Origin: Hyaloscypha bicolor E | Taxonomy: Eukaryota > Ascomycota > Leotiomycetes > Helotiales > Hyaloscyphaceae | Reading direction: 5' to 3' | Length of the DNA: 64,000 nucleotides | NCBI RefSeq assembly: GCF_002865645.1 | Contig: NW_020194517.1 | Span: 558,001-622,000 of the forward strand | Shown: one piece after another, positions 31,567 through 41,234 of the stretch | Numbering within the stretch: the first letter of the stretch is position 1 | Layout of the letters: each line of letters begins with the position of its first letter | The notes under the pieces: generated by a model | Told to the model about the DNA's origin: nothing | What the model saw: the letters and a program-made list of their open reading frames with translations, nothing else | Databases searched by the model: none | Translations under genes and position numbers: made by a program

Positions 31567-32170
31567 TGTAATTTTTGCGAACAGTGCTCATGCCCCTCTC
31601 AATGACACCGGCCATGTAGTGTTGGTAGGCGACTATAATTGACTCTCGATATGATTCAGCTTTGAGAATTGTGATATCTCAAAGGTCGATTCGTTGGTTC
31701 AAGTCTTGTGGAAGTTTCGCGAGCTGCCAGCTTTTGATATTGAGCGCAGCCAAGGTCCTTCTCGCTTACCGTAGCGAAAGAATAATCATCTCGAGCTCCC
31801 CCGAAACTAATTGTCACAACGTTAAGTCCGACTATTACCAAGAGTGCAGAAATGTGCGCCGTCCCCACCCCGCCGGCGGCCTGAACAGTGAGCTGGTGAG
31901 CCAGGCCGAGCCAAGGAGCGTGCGGTTGCACATGTGCACCAAATATTACGTGATTGATATGCTGTGAATCGTCCGTGAACCAGCCCAAATGCAAAATAAA
32001 ACGGGCTCGAATTGTGTCGACGGCAGCAGCAATTGGTCCTTCAACGTGGCCTGAGCTGGGACGGTACCCAGACCCGATTGAAGGGGTACGATTACCACAG
32101 TATTATGGCTGGTTTCGTGAGGCATCAGCTTTCCCTACTGCGTACAGTACTAAATCTGCAAGGCACCGTA
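31567..32170. other. Upstream region of the CCDC25 gene
   Basis: Overlapping frames exist on both strands (31656-31994) without splice signals or motifs. I see nothing to support. Confidence 0.5.
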
Positions 32171-32397
32171 GAAGGTATCACCCACCAACCGCCCAAACCC
32201 CCTTTCCGCTCAACTTGGATTTTGGAGACCTCAACGCCACAAAATCGAAAAATTAATGTGATATTCGCAATATTTCGAGTATTCTCTATAATCTGGCAAA
32301 TTTTTAGAATTTTCCAAAGACTTTGAAAAACCGAGAAAATTTTGGTGGGGTAGGCGTGGGCGGAAAGGGGTTTGCGCGGTTGGTGGGTGATCCCTTC
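32171..32397. mobile_element. TA-flanked MITE, copy 1 (227 bp)
   Basis: Terminal inverted repeats of about 38 bp start GAAGG(T/G)ATCACCCACC and continue AACCG(C/G)CAAACCCC..TTCCGC; left arm from 32171, right arm ending 32397. TA dinucleotides at 32169-32170 and 32398-32399 fit a Tc1/mariner-type target duplication. The interior is short, AT-rich and non-coding. Its TIRs match those of the element at 36182-36717, so this is a repeated family within the window. Confidence 0.85.
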
Positions 32398-33048
32398 TAC
32401 CCGATTAACGTGGCCAATGCGCCTGGTCCACTGACTTTAGTAGCGCAAATCTGCCTAGTGAGCCAACAATTCAGCTCTGTGAGGCTGTGTCCAGACAACA
32501 TATCTACAAGCCAGCAAATGCAATATTTTTCCTTCCTTCACTTTCTCTCACTTGCTTTCCTGTGTGCAATCCTTGTGTGGACAACCTGACGAAGTCCCAA
32601 CCTGCCTCATTAATTCCACTCTAGCATTCTAACGAGTTCCCTGCACCGAATCCCTTCTTGAACAAGTTTGAGAAGCTGACTCTATTATAACGGAGGTAAG
32701 GCTGGCGAAATTGATCGAGACGTTGCTGCAAGTGAGCTAAAATAACGAAGTGAGATTGACGCTACAACCCAAACTGTCAGCCGAAATCCTGCTAACGTAG
32801 ACCCAGCCTCGTGAAGCTGGCCCCCCGACGACGAGCCTTGATCTCGACAACGCTATTCTCTTTATCCTTCAACCTTTTCTTCCCAATACAACAAATAAGG
32901 CTGTGCTTATATTGCCAATAATACGAGGGTTAGTGTATTGACTTTATTGAATATTTGACTAATTGACTCCCTAGGCAACTACCAACTTCTAGACTACGCT
33001 ACTACACTAGACTAGCCGTCAGCCCAAATTCTCCCTTAATAGATATTA
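32398..33048. other. Upstream region of the HET-ankyrin gene
   Basis: No supportable gene. A short frame at 32323-32589 begins inside the MITE and is probably fortuitous. Sequence just before 33049 is moderately AT-rich and should include the HET promoter. Confidence 0.45.
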
Positions 33049-34907
33049 ATGGGGGAATATATATACCAACCGATCGATCACGATCGCCCTTCTATTCGGC
33101 TCCTCCGACTTCTTCGCGGAAGCTTTTCGGATATTATTCAAGGCGACCTTTTCGAGGGATGGATTAATCAACTCGAAGGTGGTATACCGTATAATGCTTT
33201 GTCATATACATGGGGAACTACAGAAAAGTCTGCCCGTATTATCGTCAATGGATATATAATGCGTATTACTTCGAACCTGTATACGGCACTCCAGCATCTA
33301 CGCGTTTATAATATGGACATAATTCTGTGGATCGACGATATTTGTATCGATCAAGCGAATATGCAAGAGTGGAGACATCAAGTTCAACAAATGAGTTATA
33401 TCTACAGAGAAGCCGAACAAGTTATTGTTTGGTTAGGCTTGGGTACCGAAGAGACTAACTATACTATGGATTCGATCAAGCGCCTACAAGAGAACTTTAT
33501 CAAAATTGAAGGCGGTTGGAGACGTTCGGCTCAACTTTGGATGCACCTACAAAGTAGGCCAGAAGACGCAAATTTTCACGAATACGCTAAGTTACATAAA
33601 GGAATGGAGTTAATATTAAAACGGCCATGGTTTCAAAGAATCTGGATCTTGCAAGAAATTGCTAACGCTCGAACCGCTACTATCTACTGCGGTAGGAAGT
33701 CTGTCTCAGCGCGAACTTTTGCTCAAATGCCGTCTATAATAGGGTTACAACCCGAGCCCCATTCCCAAGCTGTTCTGGAAATAATGCCTGGTCTACGCAA
33801 AGAGTCTTGGTGGGGGCAAGATCGGAATTTACAAACTCTATTAAGGAAGTTCCGTGGAAGCAAAGCAACAGATAAGCGAGATATTGTCTATGCATTACTA
33901 GGCATATCATCCGATGTATATCAGAGCGACACTTTGCTTCCAGATTACACGAAGTCGTCACAGCAGGTTATCCGGGATACTATTTCATTTTTACTATCTC
34001 ACACAGATCAAAACCAGTTTTATTATATTTTCCTTAACTGGGATTGGCCGGAGTTTTTACAACATTTAGATTCATTAAGTGACGCGGTTCTCGAAAGTGC
34101 AGTCCGGAACGGGTATGAGGCTATTATGCCGCTACTGCTCGACCAGGGCGCCGATATTGAGGTGAAGGATGAGCACGACCAAACGCCGCTATCGTGGGCT
34201 GCTGAGAGAGGGCTCGAGGCCGTGGTGAAGCTGCTACTAGACAAGGGCGCCGACGTCAACGTAACCACCAAGGACAGAGAGACGCCGCTGCACTGGGCCT
34301 CTCAGAGCGGGCACCTCGATACCGTCCGGCTGCTGCTCAAGAAGGGCGCCGACGTTAAGACGGCGAACAAGTACGGAGAGACGCCGCTGCACCGGGCCTC
34401 TCGTAACGGGCACGCCGACATCGTCCAGCTACTACTCGAGCATGGCGCTAACGTCAAGACGGCAAACAAGGACAGAGAGACGCCGCTATACCGGGCCTCT
34501 TCTAACAAGCATATCGGGATCGTCCAGCTACTACTCGAGCATGGCACTAACGTTAAGACGGTGAACAAGGACAGAGAGACGCCGCTATACCGGGCCTCTT
34601 CCAACGGGCACGTCGAGATCGTCCGGCTACTGCTCGAGTATATCGCCGATATTAGCGGGGATACTCAATACGGACAGACGCTGCTATACTGGGCCTCTTT
34701 AAACGGGCATGGGGAGATCGTCCAGCTACTGCTCGAGCAGGGCGCCAATGTCAAGGCGGCTGATTCTGATGGACGGACACCGCTATACCGGGCCTCTGCC
34801 AATGGGCACGCCGAGATCGTCCAGCTACTACTTGAGCGTAGCGCCGATATTAAGGCAGCGGATTCTGACGGACAGACGCCGCTGCACCGGGCCTCTTCTA
34901 ACGGGCA

Positions 34908-34915
34908 CGCCGATT
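34908..34915. repeat. 8-bp target-site duplication, left copy (CGCCGATT)
   Basis: Identical to 35492-35499 on the far side of the hAT-type element. Confidence 0.93.
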
Positions 34916-35491
34916 CAGGCTCGGCAAAAATACCTGAGGCATCGATACCGGTATCGATAGTATTAGGTATTTTTCAGGTATTGTAAGAATCGATACGTAT
35001 CGATACCTTATCGATTCTTACCCCTAAAAATTATCTCTTTATTTTATTATTTTATTTATATAAGAATATATTCATATATAATTCCTTTTATTTCTAGTCT
35101 TTCTATTAAAAAATTTATTTACTATTATTAATAAAATTTAATAATATCTTAAATTTAAAATACCTCTCGTATTCGGAGAATTAAGCCCCGTATTCGTATT
35201 TCTTATCAAGGCACTAAATATATAAGCGAGCCTCACGAAAATCTCAAAAGCTCATTTTTACTTAAAATGGCCGCATTGAGATTAGTTTTAGCCTAAAGTA
35301 TAAGATAAGTAGCTAGATAGAAAGCCTAAATTAAGGAGAATATTTGCGTTACCAAAAATTTTCTTATAAGAGAAGTAGTTCGAAAGTTAATTGTAATTAA
35401 AGGGGAAAATTAGGTTCAGGGAATCGATACCTTACGATTCTGGCATCGATACCTATCGATACCGGAAATTTAGGTATTTTTGCCGAGCCTG
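34916..35491. mobile_element. hAT-type non-autonomous element (576 bp) inserted in the ankyrin coding region
   Basis: The terminal inverted repeat CAGGCTCGGCAAAAATACCT starts at 34916, and its reverse complement ends at 35491. The flanking 8-bp duplication CGCCGATT (34908-34915 and 35492-35499) is perfect, as in hAT transposition. Subterminal regions are rich in ATCGATACC motifs, including an 18-bp perfect palindrome (ATCGATACCGGTATCGAT). The interior is AT-rich with no transposase frame, so it is a MITE or internally deleted copy needing help from another hAT transposase. Confidence 0.93.
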
Positions 35492-35499
35492 CGCCGATT
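35492..35499. repeat. 8-bp target-site duplication, right copy (CGCCGATT)
   Basis: Identical to 34908-34915. Confidence 0.93.
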
Positions 35500-35935
35500 T
35501 CGTCCAGCTACTGCTCAAGTACGGCGCCGACATTAGCGGGAATACTTAATACGAACAGATGCCGCTGCACTGGGCCTCTTCGAGCAGGCACGCTAATATC
35601 GTCCAGCTACTGCTCGAGCAGGGCGCCGATATCAAGGCGGCGGATTCTGACGGACGGACGCCGTTACACTGGGCCTCTGCGAACGGGTACTCCGACGTCA
35701 TCCAGCTGCTGCTCGAGTACGGTGCTGATATCAAGGCAGCGGATTCTGACGGACAGATGCCGCTGCACTGGACCTCTCGTAACGGGCACACTGATATCAT
35801 CTAGCTGCTGCTCGAGTACGGTACCGATATTAAGGCAGTAAACAAGTACAGACAGACGCCGCTATACCGGGCCTCTTATAACAGGCATATTAATATTATT
35901 TGGCTATTTATAAAAGGCGCTAATATAGTTAAATA

Positions 35936-36181
35936 GTTTATATTCTTTATATTTTATAACTTTAATAAAGAGAGGCTTAAGAGAGCTAGTATTTATATAT
36001 TAAAATATTTCTATATAATTTCTAAGTATTCTAGATCTAGAAATCTAGAATATTCTAGTATATTCGCTTTTTTATCTATTAGCTGCGTAATATTACCCAT
36101 ATACTTATCTTAGCATATTCCTATATGCAATTTAGCAAGTAGTCGATTTAAAGTTCTCTAGGCAGTTGGCGCACAGGAGTA
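35936..36181. other. AT-rich decayed tail after the ankyrin region
   Basis: Strong A+T bias with no frame. It probably continues the RIP-affected zone of the HET-ankyrin gene up to the TA at 36180-36181. Confidence 0.5.
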
Positions 36182-36717
36182 GAAGGGTTCTGTGACGTTG
36201 AGACAGCGTCGGATCACCATTACGTAAGCGATAGTCATAGATTTGAGCATCCTCGCTTCACGAGGAAATAGACAAGCTTTTACACCTCACTCTCTGGCCA
36301 ACGTCACTACGTGACAGGTTCACTCACCAACCGCCCAAACCCACTTTCCGCCCAAGCAAAAAATCGTTTTTTCTCTCACTGTTTATAATACTAATAATTA
36401 ACCAAAATTGATAAAAATTGATTTCTGTTATTTACTAATACTGTCCCTCTTAATTATAAGAATTTTTATAAGAGGACTTATTTTGATTATTCTTTAATAT
36501 TACTTTAAAATTCTCAAAATATAAATAAGAACTTAGTTTTATAAGTAATAATAATAATCATTTTTGCTTAAGAAAATAAAATTATGATTAAAGAGTATAT
36601 TTGTTAACTAAAACTTAACAAAGTATAAAGTTATATTAATAATTGATAAATTAATATTAAAGTTGAATTTTGGCTTGGGCGGGAAGTAGGTTTGGGCGGT
36701 TGGTGGGTGAACCCTTC
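36182..36717. mobile_element. TA-flanked MITE, copy 2 (536 bp including a nested insertion)
   Basis: The right arm (36675-36717) is the reverse complement of GAAGGGTTCACCCACC-AACCGCCCAAACC. The left arm begins GAAGGGTTC at 36182, is broken after 36190 by a 126-bp insertion, and resumes ACTCACCAACCGCCC at 36322. TA pairs at 36180-36181 and 36718-36719 flank it. The interior is AT-rich and non-coding. It shares TIRs with 32171-32397 but has a longer interior (about 405 bp without the insertion and its duplicate). Confidence 0.85.
36191..36316. mobile_element. Nested 126-bp insertion inside the MITE terminal repeat
   Basis: The segment is bordered by a 5-bp direct duplication GGTTC (36186-36190 and 36317-36321). 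Removing it with one duplicate restores the outer MITE's left TIR. Its ends are imperfectly inverted (TGTGACGTT against TGTCACGTAGTGACGTT), so it is itself a small inverted-repeat element. No coding capacity. The superfamily is not assignable from a 5-bp duplication alone. Confidence 0.75.
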
Positions 36718-38343
36718 TACCACACAGCACCAAAGCGCGCTTTTGCCGCTTTTAAGCCCCCCTAAAATAACTAAAGCAAATTTCAATCTTGCGGGGCAAG
36801 TTGCAAATACTGTAATAATATAGCAAAACTACACAATTTTGAATTTTTAAAAAGAGACTTTCAATTGCAAGCCTTAGGCCTAAGAGAATCCATTCTTTCA
36901 ATATTAAATCTATCACGTTAACATACGCAGTTTAAATACGTACCTAAAGCGGTGCGACGGCAGAATCACTTATTAAAAGGGCAAGACTTCTCGCTTAAAT
37001 GTCTCAGAGCATGCAAGGAAACTCAAAGAAGACGTAAAAAAGGCTTTGATAGCTTCAGCACGTACAGCAAGGACCCCATACCAGCCAGCACCCACAGAGT
37101 CCCTATGAGAAGCCTCAACGCACTCTGCGACAAGATCCTGCGACATCCTACCCCTACCCAACTCTAAAAGCGTCGAGAATGTCAGGATCCTTATCAAGGA
37201 ATACAAACTACAACAACCAAGACTCACGACTCTGTTCAAAATATCCAGAAAACCGCAACCTCTATCAACTCTACTGCAGACCGTATCTCGAACGCCACGA
37301 AAACCTATGCCTCCGCGGTTTTCGAGGAAATTTCTGGTCTTTTCGTTTGTATTTTAAGATAAACCTTGCAAAAACGTTGTGAAACGTGAGGGGCTGATAT
37401 ATTCATTCTGCAAAGATGGATGCTCAGTTCCGAGAGGTCCCCAGAACCTTGACGTGGGGAGACAATGTTCAAGACCTTATCTCAAAGCAGTTCCCCGAGT
37501 CCCGAGCCTCCCACGGCCATCATCCAATGCAGGTCCTTGTCTGTATATCTGACGCCTCCAGCAATGATGAAGATCAGACAAATTAGCGCTAACGCTATGG
37601 TATCATGAGTACTCATATTGATATTGAATCCGGTGCGCTCTCTTCGGCTATCTAGTAGACTTTAGACACCTCTACTTCCGTAGTTGGCGTCCCAGTTATC
37701 CTAGTAAATCCGGCAAAGAAGAATTCTGCTTATGATACGGTAGACTCGACAAAGAAATGTTCGTTGATACACCCTTTGCTCCGTTTGGGAAACGGAGGAA
37801 GCCTTCAACATCGACAATCTAGTTCTAAGCGAGATCCCTCCAGCGAGGACCTTGTAACGGAAGCGGAAGTAAGATCAACTCGCTTTTCTTCATCTTATAT
37901 CTTGCCTTTCCACTATCTATATTCGTGTAAGGATTAAATGTATATATAGAGTAATCTGACTAAATTTTCGTGGTGTAAAGTCGAGGTATTTGGTCTTAAT
38001 GCTTTGCGACGTGTTAGTTCAGGCCCTGACGGCTGTCATTGGCTTTGGCGCGAGCCCAGACCTCTTCTGATGAGACTTCGGCGGCATATTAACGACTGTT
38101 GAAAGTAAAAGTAGGAGAAAGGGGGATATCTTGGCTTTAAATAGTAGACGCATCTCGCGCACCCTCGAAGGCCTTCGCATTTCGCGTTTCTCGAATGGGG
38201 CGACTGGTAATTAGTGCCATGTATTGGTTGTTACAGGAAAGTACTCACCTGAGGCATCAACACTGGCTTGGTAAATTTAAAGTGGCGTCCGCAAATCATC
38301 TCAAGATTCCCCGATATCATCAAAGATTCAACGCCCACGCAAA
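36718..38343. other. Degraded coding scraps and uL3m upstream region
   Basis: A frame across about 36950-37380 has protein-like pieces (KGQDFSLKCLRACKETQRRR, then VRILIKEYKLQQPRLTTLFK) separated by stops and frame changes. A 57-codon frame from ATG at about 37416 follows (MDAQFREVPRTLTWGDNVQD.., stop at about 37587). They could be remains of a retroelement ORF1/gag-like gene or of a lineage-specific gene; no motif decides. 37600-38343 shows nothing else. Confidence 0.35.
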
Positions 38344-39264
38344 ATGGCGCCGAAGCTGCCAACAAGCTGGGCACAATTGCCTCCGACATTCCTTCTCCCG
38401 GATGCCTTCCTCCCAATAATCACTAAGCGCGGCGTGAAGTACGGATGGACGACCGCACCAGCTCGCGGAAAACCAGCGCGGTTCAACCAGAAGACTGCTG
38501 GGTTACCGGTCCTCGAACAATCACCTGCTGCAGCCCTCGCACGGAAGGAACTTACGTTGCCTTTAAGGACGGGAGCTTTGGGGATCAAGAAGGGGATGAC
38601 GGCGCTCTATGATCCGGATACGGGGGTGAGGACGCCTTGCACGGTTGTGCAGTTCGATAGGGTGCAGGTGGTGTCACAAAAGACGAGAGAGAAGAATGGA
38701 TACTTTGCCGTGCAGATTGGCAGTGGGTGGAAGCAGCCTCAGAATGTTGGGAGGCCATTAATGGGACATTTTGCGGGGCATGGTGTCAGTCCGAAGAAAT
38801 TTGTCACGGAGTTTAGGGTCAAGAATGAGAGTGGATTGTTGAAGGCCGGGGTGACAATTGGGCCGGAGTGGTTTCTTGAGGGCCAGTTCGTGGATGCTAG
38901 GTCGGATTGCAAGGGGAAGGGATGGGCTGGTGGTATGAAGAAATGGGGATTCAAGGGTCAACCGGCCTCCCATGGTAATTCGAAGAATCATCGTACAATG
39001 GGTTCGTCTGGTGCCTCACAGGGAGGTGGTTCGAGAGTCTTGCCGGGGAAGAAGATGCCGGGGAGAATGGGTGGAAACCAAGTCACGATTCAGAACGTTA
39101 AGGTATTGAAAGTTGATGCGGAGAAGGGACTTTTGGTGCTCAATGGGTGTATTGCTGGACCGAATGGTTGCGTCGTCAAGATTCAGGATGCTATCAAAAA
39201 GCCATGGCCAACTATTCCAGCAGCTATGGAAAAGGTGAAGGAGGCCTTGGCAGCAAATGCATAG
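38344..39264 (+). CDS. MRPL9: Mitochondrial large-subunit ribosomal protein uL3m
   Basis: A single-exon 306-aa protein. After a short N-terminal extension that may act as mitochondrial targeting sequence, the uL3 fold shows TGALGIKKGMTALYDPDTG, CTVVQFDRVQVV, MGHFAGHGVSPKKFVTEFRV and VDARSDCKGKGWAGGMKKWGF. The conserved loop near the peptidyl-transferase centre follows: GQPASHGNSKNHRTMGSSG, PGKKMPGRMGGNQVT. The Met-rich PGKKMPGRMG motif is a uL3 hallmark. The yeast counterpart is Mrpl9. It is the first conserved gene after the 32-38 kb accessory island, and its codon use looks normal. Confidence 0.93.
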   Translation: MAPKLPTSWAQLPPTFLLPDAFLPIITKRGVKYGWTTAPARGKPARFNQKTAGLPVLEQSPAAALARKELTLPLRTGALGIKKGMTALYDPDTGVRTPCTVVQFDRVQVVSQKTREKNGYFAVQIGSGWKQPQNVGRPLMGHFAGHGVSPKKFVTEFRVKNESGLLKAGVTIGPEWFLEGQFVDARSDCKGKGWAGGMKKWGFKGQPASHGNSKNHRTMGSSGASQGGGSRVLPGKKMPGRMGGNQVTIQNVKVLKVDAEKGLLVLNGCIAGPNGCVVKIQDAIKKPWPTIPAAMEKVKEALAANA

Positions 39265-39555
39265 AGGAGCTGTACACTAAGATTTGTACATTATTTGTGG
39301 CATATACAGGCATTTTTGTTGGAATATGCCAGAAGGAGTGATATATAAAAGGAAAGAGGTCTGAAAAGGAGGCTTTGTCCTGGTCCTGTATTGAGCATGG
39401 AGCCAGGCCCTCACTTCACAATCTAAGGCTCCTGCTCCTCTCACTCAGTTCAACGGTAGAGCAGAAAATCCATTTTGCGCCATTCCAATGCTTCCCCTTT
39501 CATCCCACCTCTCACGCCGTAACTATCTCATGTACCCCAAGAGCTTACAGCCCAC

Positions 39556-40222
39556 TTACCCAGACAGGTTGGGAGCATACGACCCTCTTCCCACAACCTT
39601 TGGCTCTTCAGGATCTAGTGCAATACCCTGGAATGGGTCACTCCCATCCAATAAATCAATCTTCGCCCCATATTTCGTCTCAAGACTCCATTCTGTCGTC
39701 TCAAACATCCCCATCCTCGTAGCCCTAAAACTCTTAAACCGCATCGTCCCACTATTCATCTTGCCCTTAACCTCGAACTGGATATCAATCCTGCCATGCA
39801 ACTGGTTCATCTCTCCCCAAATCCAAGGCATCTTGTGCGCAAAGTATATCTCATCCCCCAAGTACTCGCGAGCTTTGGGAGAGGTACGGAGTGCGTACAT
39901 GGTGGAGGAGACTACGCTTGACGAGGACTTTTGGTAGTTGAAGATGGCGAGAGTAGAGGAGATGAGGACGGCGAGGAAGATGGGGACAGTGCGCACCCAG
40001 CGCATGCCGTTTTGCGGGATATCTAGTAAACAATTAAACACTCTAATTTGGTGCCTGGATGTGAGTTGACCAACCTGGAAGCTCTCGATCCGGCCTCCTC
40101 GACATCAAAGGTCCGTCTCCTGGCTTCGGTGCAGCAATCAACGTCCTCCTCTGCACAGGATTTCTCCTCGCTGCATTCCTGGCACCAGGCAGTGCCCGCG
40201 ATCGCAGTAACCGTTGCAGCAT
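39556..40222 (-). CDS. COA1: Cytochrome c oxidase assembly factor Coa1-like
   Basis: Minus-strand exons 40222-40075 and 40022-39556 (204 aa). The 52-nt intron has a GTTGGT donor and TACTAG acceptor. The N-terminus (MLQRLLRSRALPGARNAARR) is a clear amphipathic mitochondrial presequence. One membrane helix (WVRTVPIFLAVLISSTLAIF) follows at about residues 58-77, then a DUF1783/Coa1 domain (MYALRTSPKAREYLGDEIYF, GRIDIQFEVKG). Coa1 is an inner-membrane protein that assists early Cox1 assembly. It shares a 159-bp divergent promoter with the membrane-protein gene starting at 40382. Confidence 0.82.
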
Positions 40223-40381
40223 TTTGACGCAATTGATGTTGACGTGGAGTCGGGAAATTGGAGCTCGACAAATCTATCGAGGGTGGTCCGACGTGTTTGC
40301 ACGGTTTGCTTTTCGCGAGGCTGCAACTTTCTTCCTTGATTGTTCCAGGAACTGACGAACATTCAACGTCAACCATGCAAG

Positions 40382-41066
40382 ATGGAGCAAACTACAGCAA
40401 GATTGCGCAAGACGTTTCAGTATCCTACGGATAACGACTCCGAGGATTCTTCGCCGGGAGCTTTAGATGAAGAAGGTACGTTCCTACTGTTTCCTTCCTA
40501 AACCTCAGCCTTTTGAAGCAAACCCATCCCTTACTAACGCAAGCTTCACAGAGCAAGAAAATTTAATCCGAACACTCGAGCAGGAGAATACGGCTAGAAA
40601 TAAGCAGTTCGCAACTGCTCTCCTCGCTCTTCCGCTCTTGAGCATAATACCCTATATCACGACGCTCGTGAACGGACACACAACCCTCCTGTCAATCCTC
40701 AGCATCACATCTCTTCTCTCGACCGCATGCCTGCTCTATATCCTGCCTCCAGGCCGAACCGCTATCTCGTACTTAGACGCGTTAAACAACTCTCCCTCCA
40801 AAGACAAGCCGATCCCACGTCAGTTCTCACGGAACTTGAGTCACGAGGGGCCAATAAAGCAGTACTTGCCGTATCTGAATTTGGGTCTATGTTGTATGCT
40901 TGTACTGTTGGGAATGGTGGTTGGTAGGAAGACCGAGTTGTGGTGGGGATTTGGCTGGTTGCCTGCGGGCGTTTACACCGTTGTGTTGCTGGCGAAGTGG
41001 TTGATGGGAAGTGTGGACCCGGAAGGGGAGTTAGGGGGATTGAGGTATGGTTTTAAGGGAGCATGA
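40382..41066 (+). CDS. Conserved-looking four-helix membrane protein, unknown function
   Basis: Exons 40382-40475 and 40552-41066 (202 aa). The 76-nt intron has a GTACGT donor, CTAAC branch and CACAG acceptor. A hydrophilic acidic N-terminus (about 45 aa, TDNDSEDSSPGALDEEEQEN) precedes two adjoining hydrophobic helices (LLALPLLSIIPYITTLV, LLSILSITSLLSTACLLYI), a loop, and two more (LNLGLCCMLVLLGMVVG and WLPAGVYTVVLLAKWLMG). The layout suits an endomembrane or mitochondrial protein. I do not recognise the family. The divergent pairing with COA1 may be only compact layout. Confidence 0.7.
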
Positions 41067-41234
41067 GTCTAGACTCCCTGATTTGTAGTACAAGCGGTGA
41101 GGAGAGATCAATAGAAGCGAGTTCCGATGAATGATACCCGATACCCATGCGAACATGTCAAATTTGGACTGTATTCTTGATTGCATTGTTTCATTCTCGG
41201 ACTAGCTGCTTCTCTTCTTTGGCTCATGTCTACG

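Larger units (their letters stand above)
33049..35935 (+). pseudogene. HET-domain/ankyrin-repeat gene interrupted by a hAT-type element
   Basis: An uninterrupted frame runs from ATG 33049 to 34986 (645 codons). Residues about 45-200 are a HET domain: YNALSYTWGTTEKSARI, LWIDDICIDQANMQEW, YREAEQVIVWLG and RPWFQRIWILQEI, with DKRDIVYALLGISSD following. From about residue 345, 33-residue ankyrin units repeat (TPLxxAxxxGHxxIVQLLLexGA), at least eight before 34915. There the element 34916-35491 begins and supplies the last ~24 codons and the stop. Ankyrin coding resumes at 35500 for about four units, but with stops at about 35547 (TAA) and 35803 (TAG) and rising AT bias. HET proteins trigger cell death in non-self recognition. 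A truncated HET-ANK protein could still be made; the original full-length gene is broken. Confidence 0.85.
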
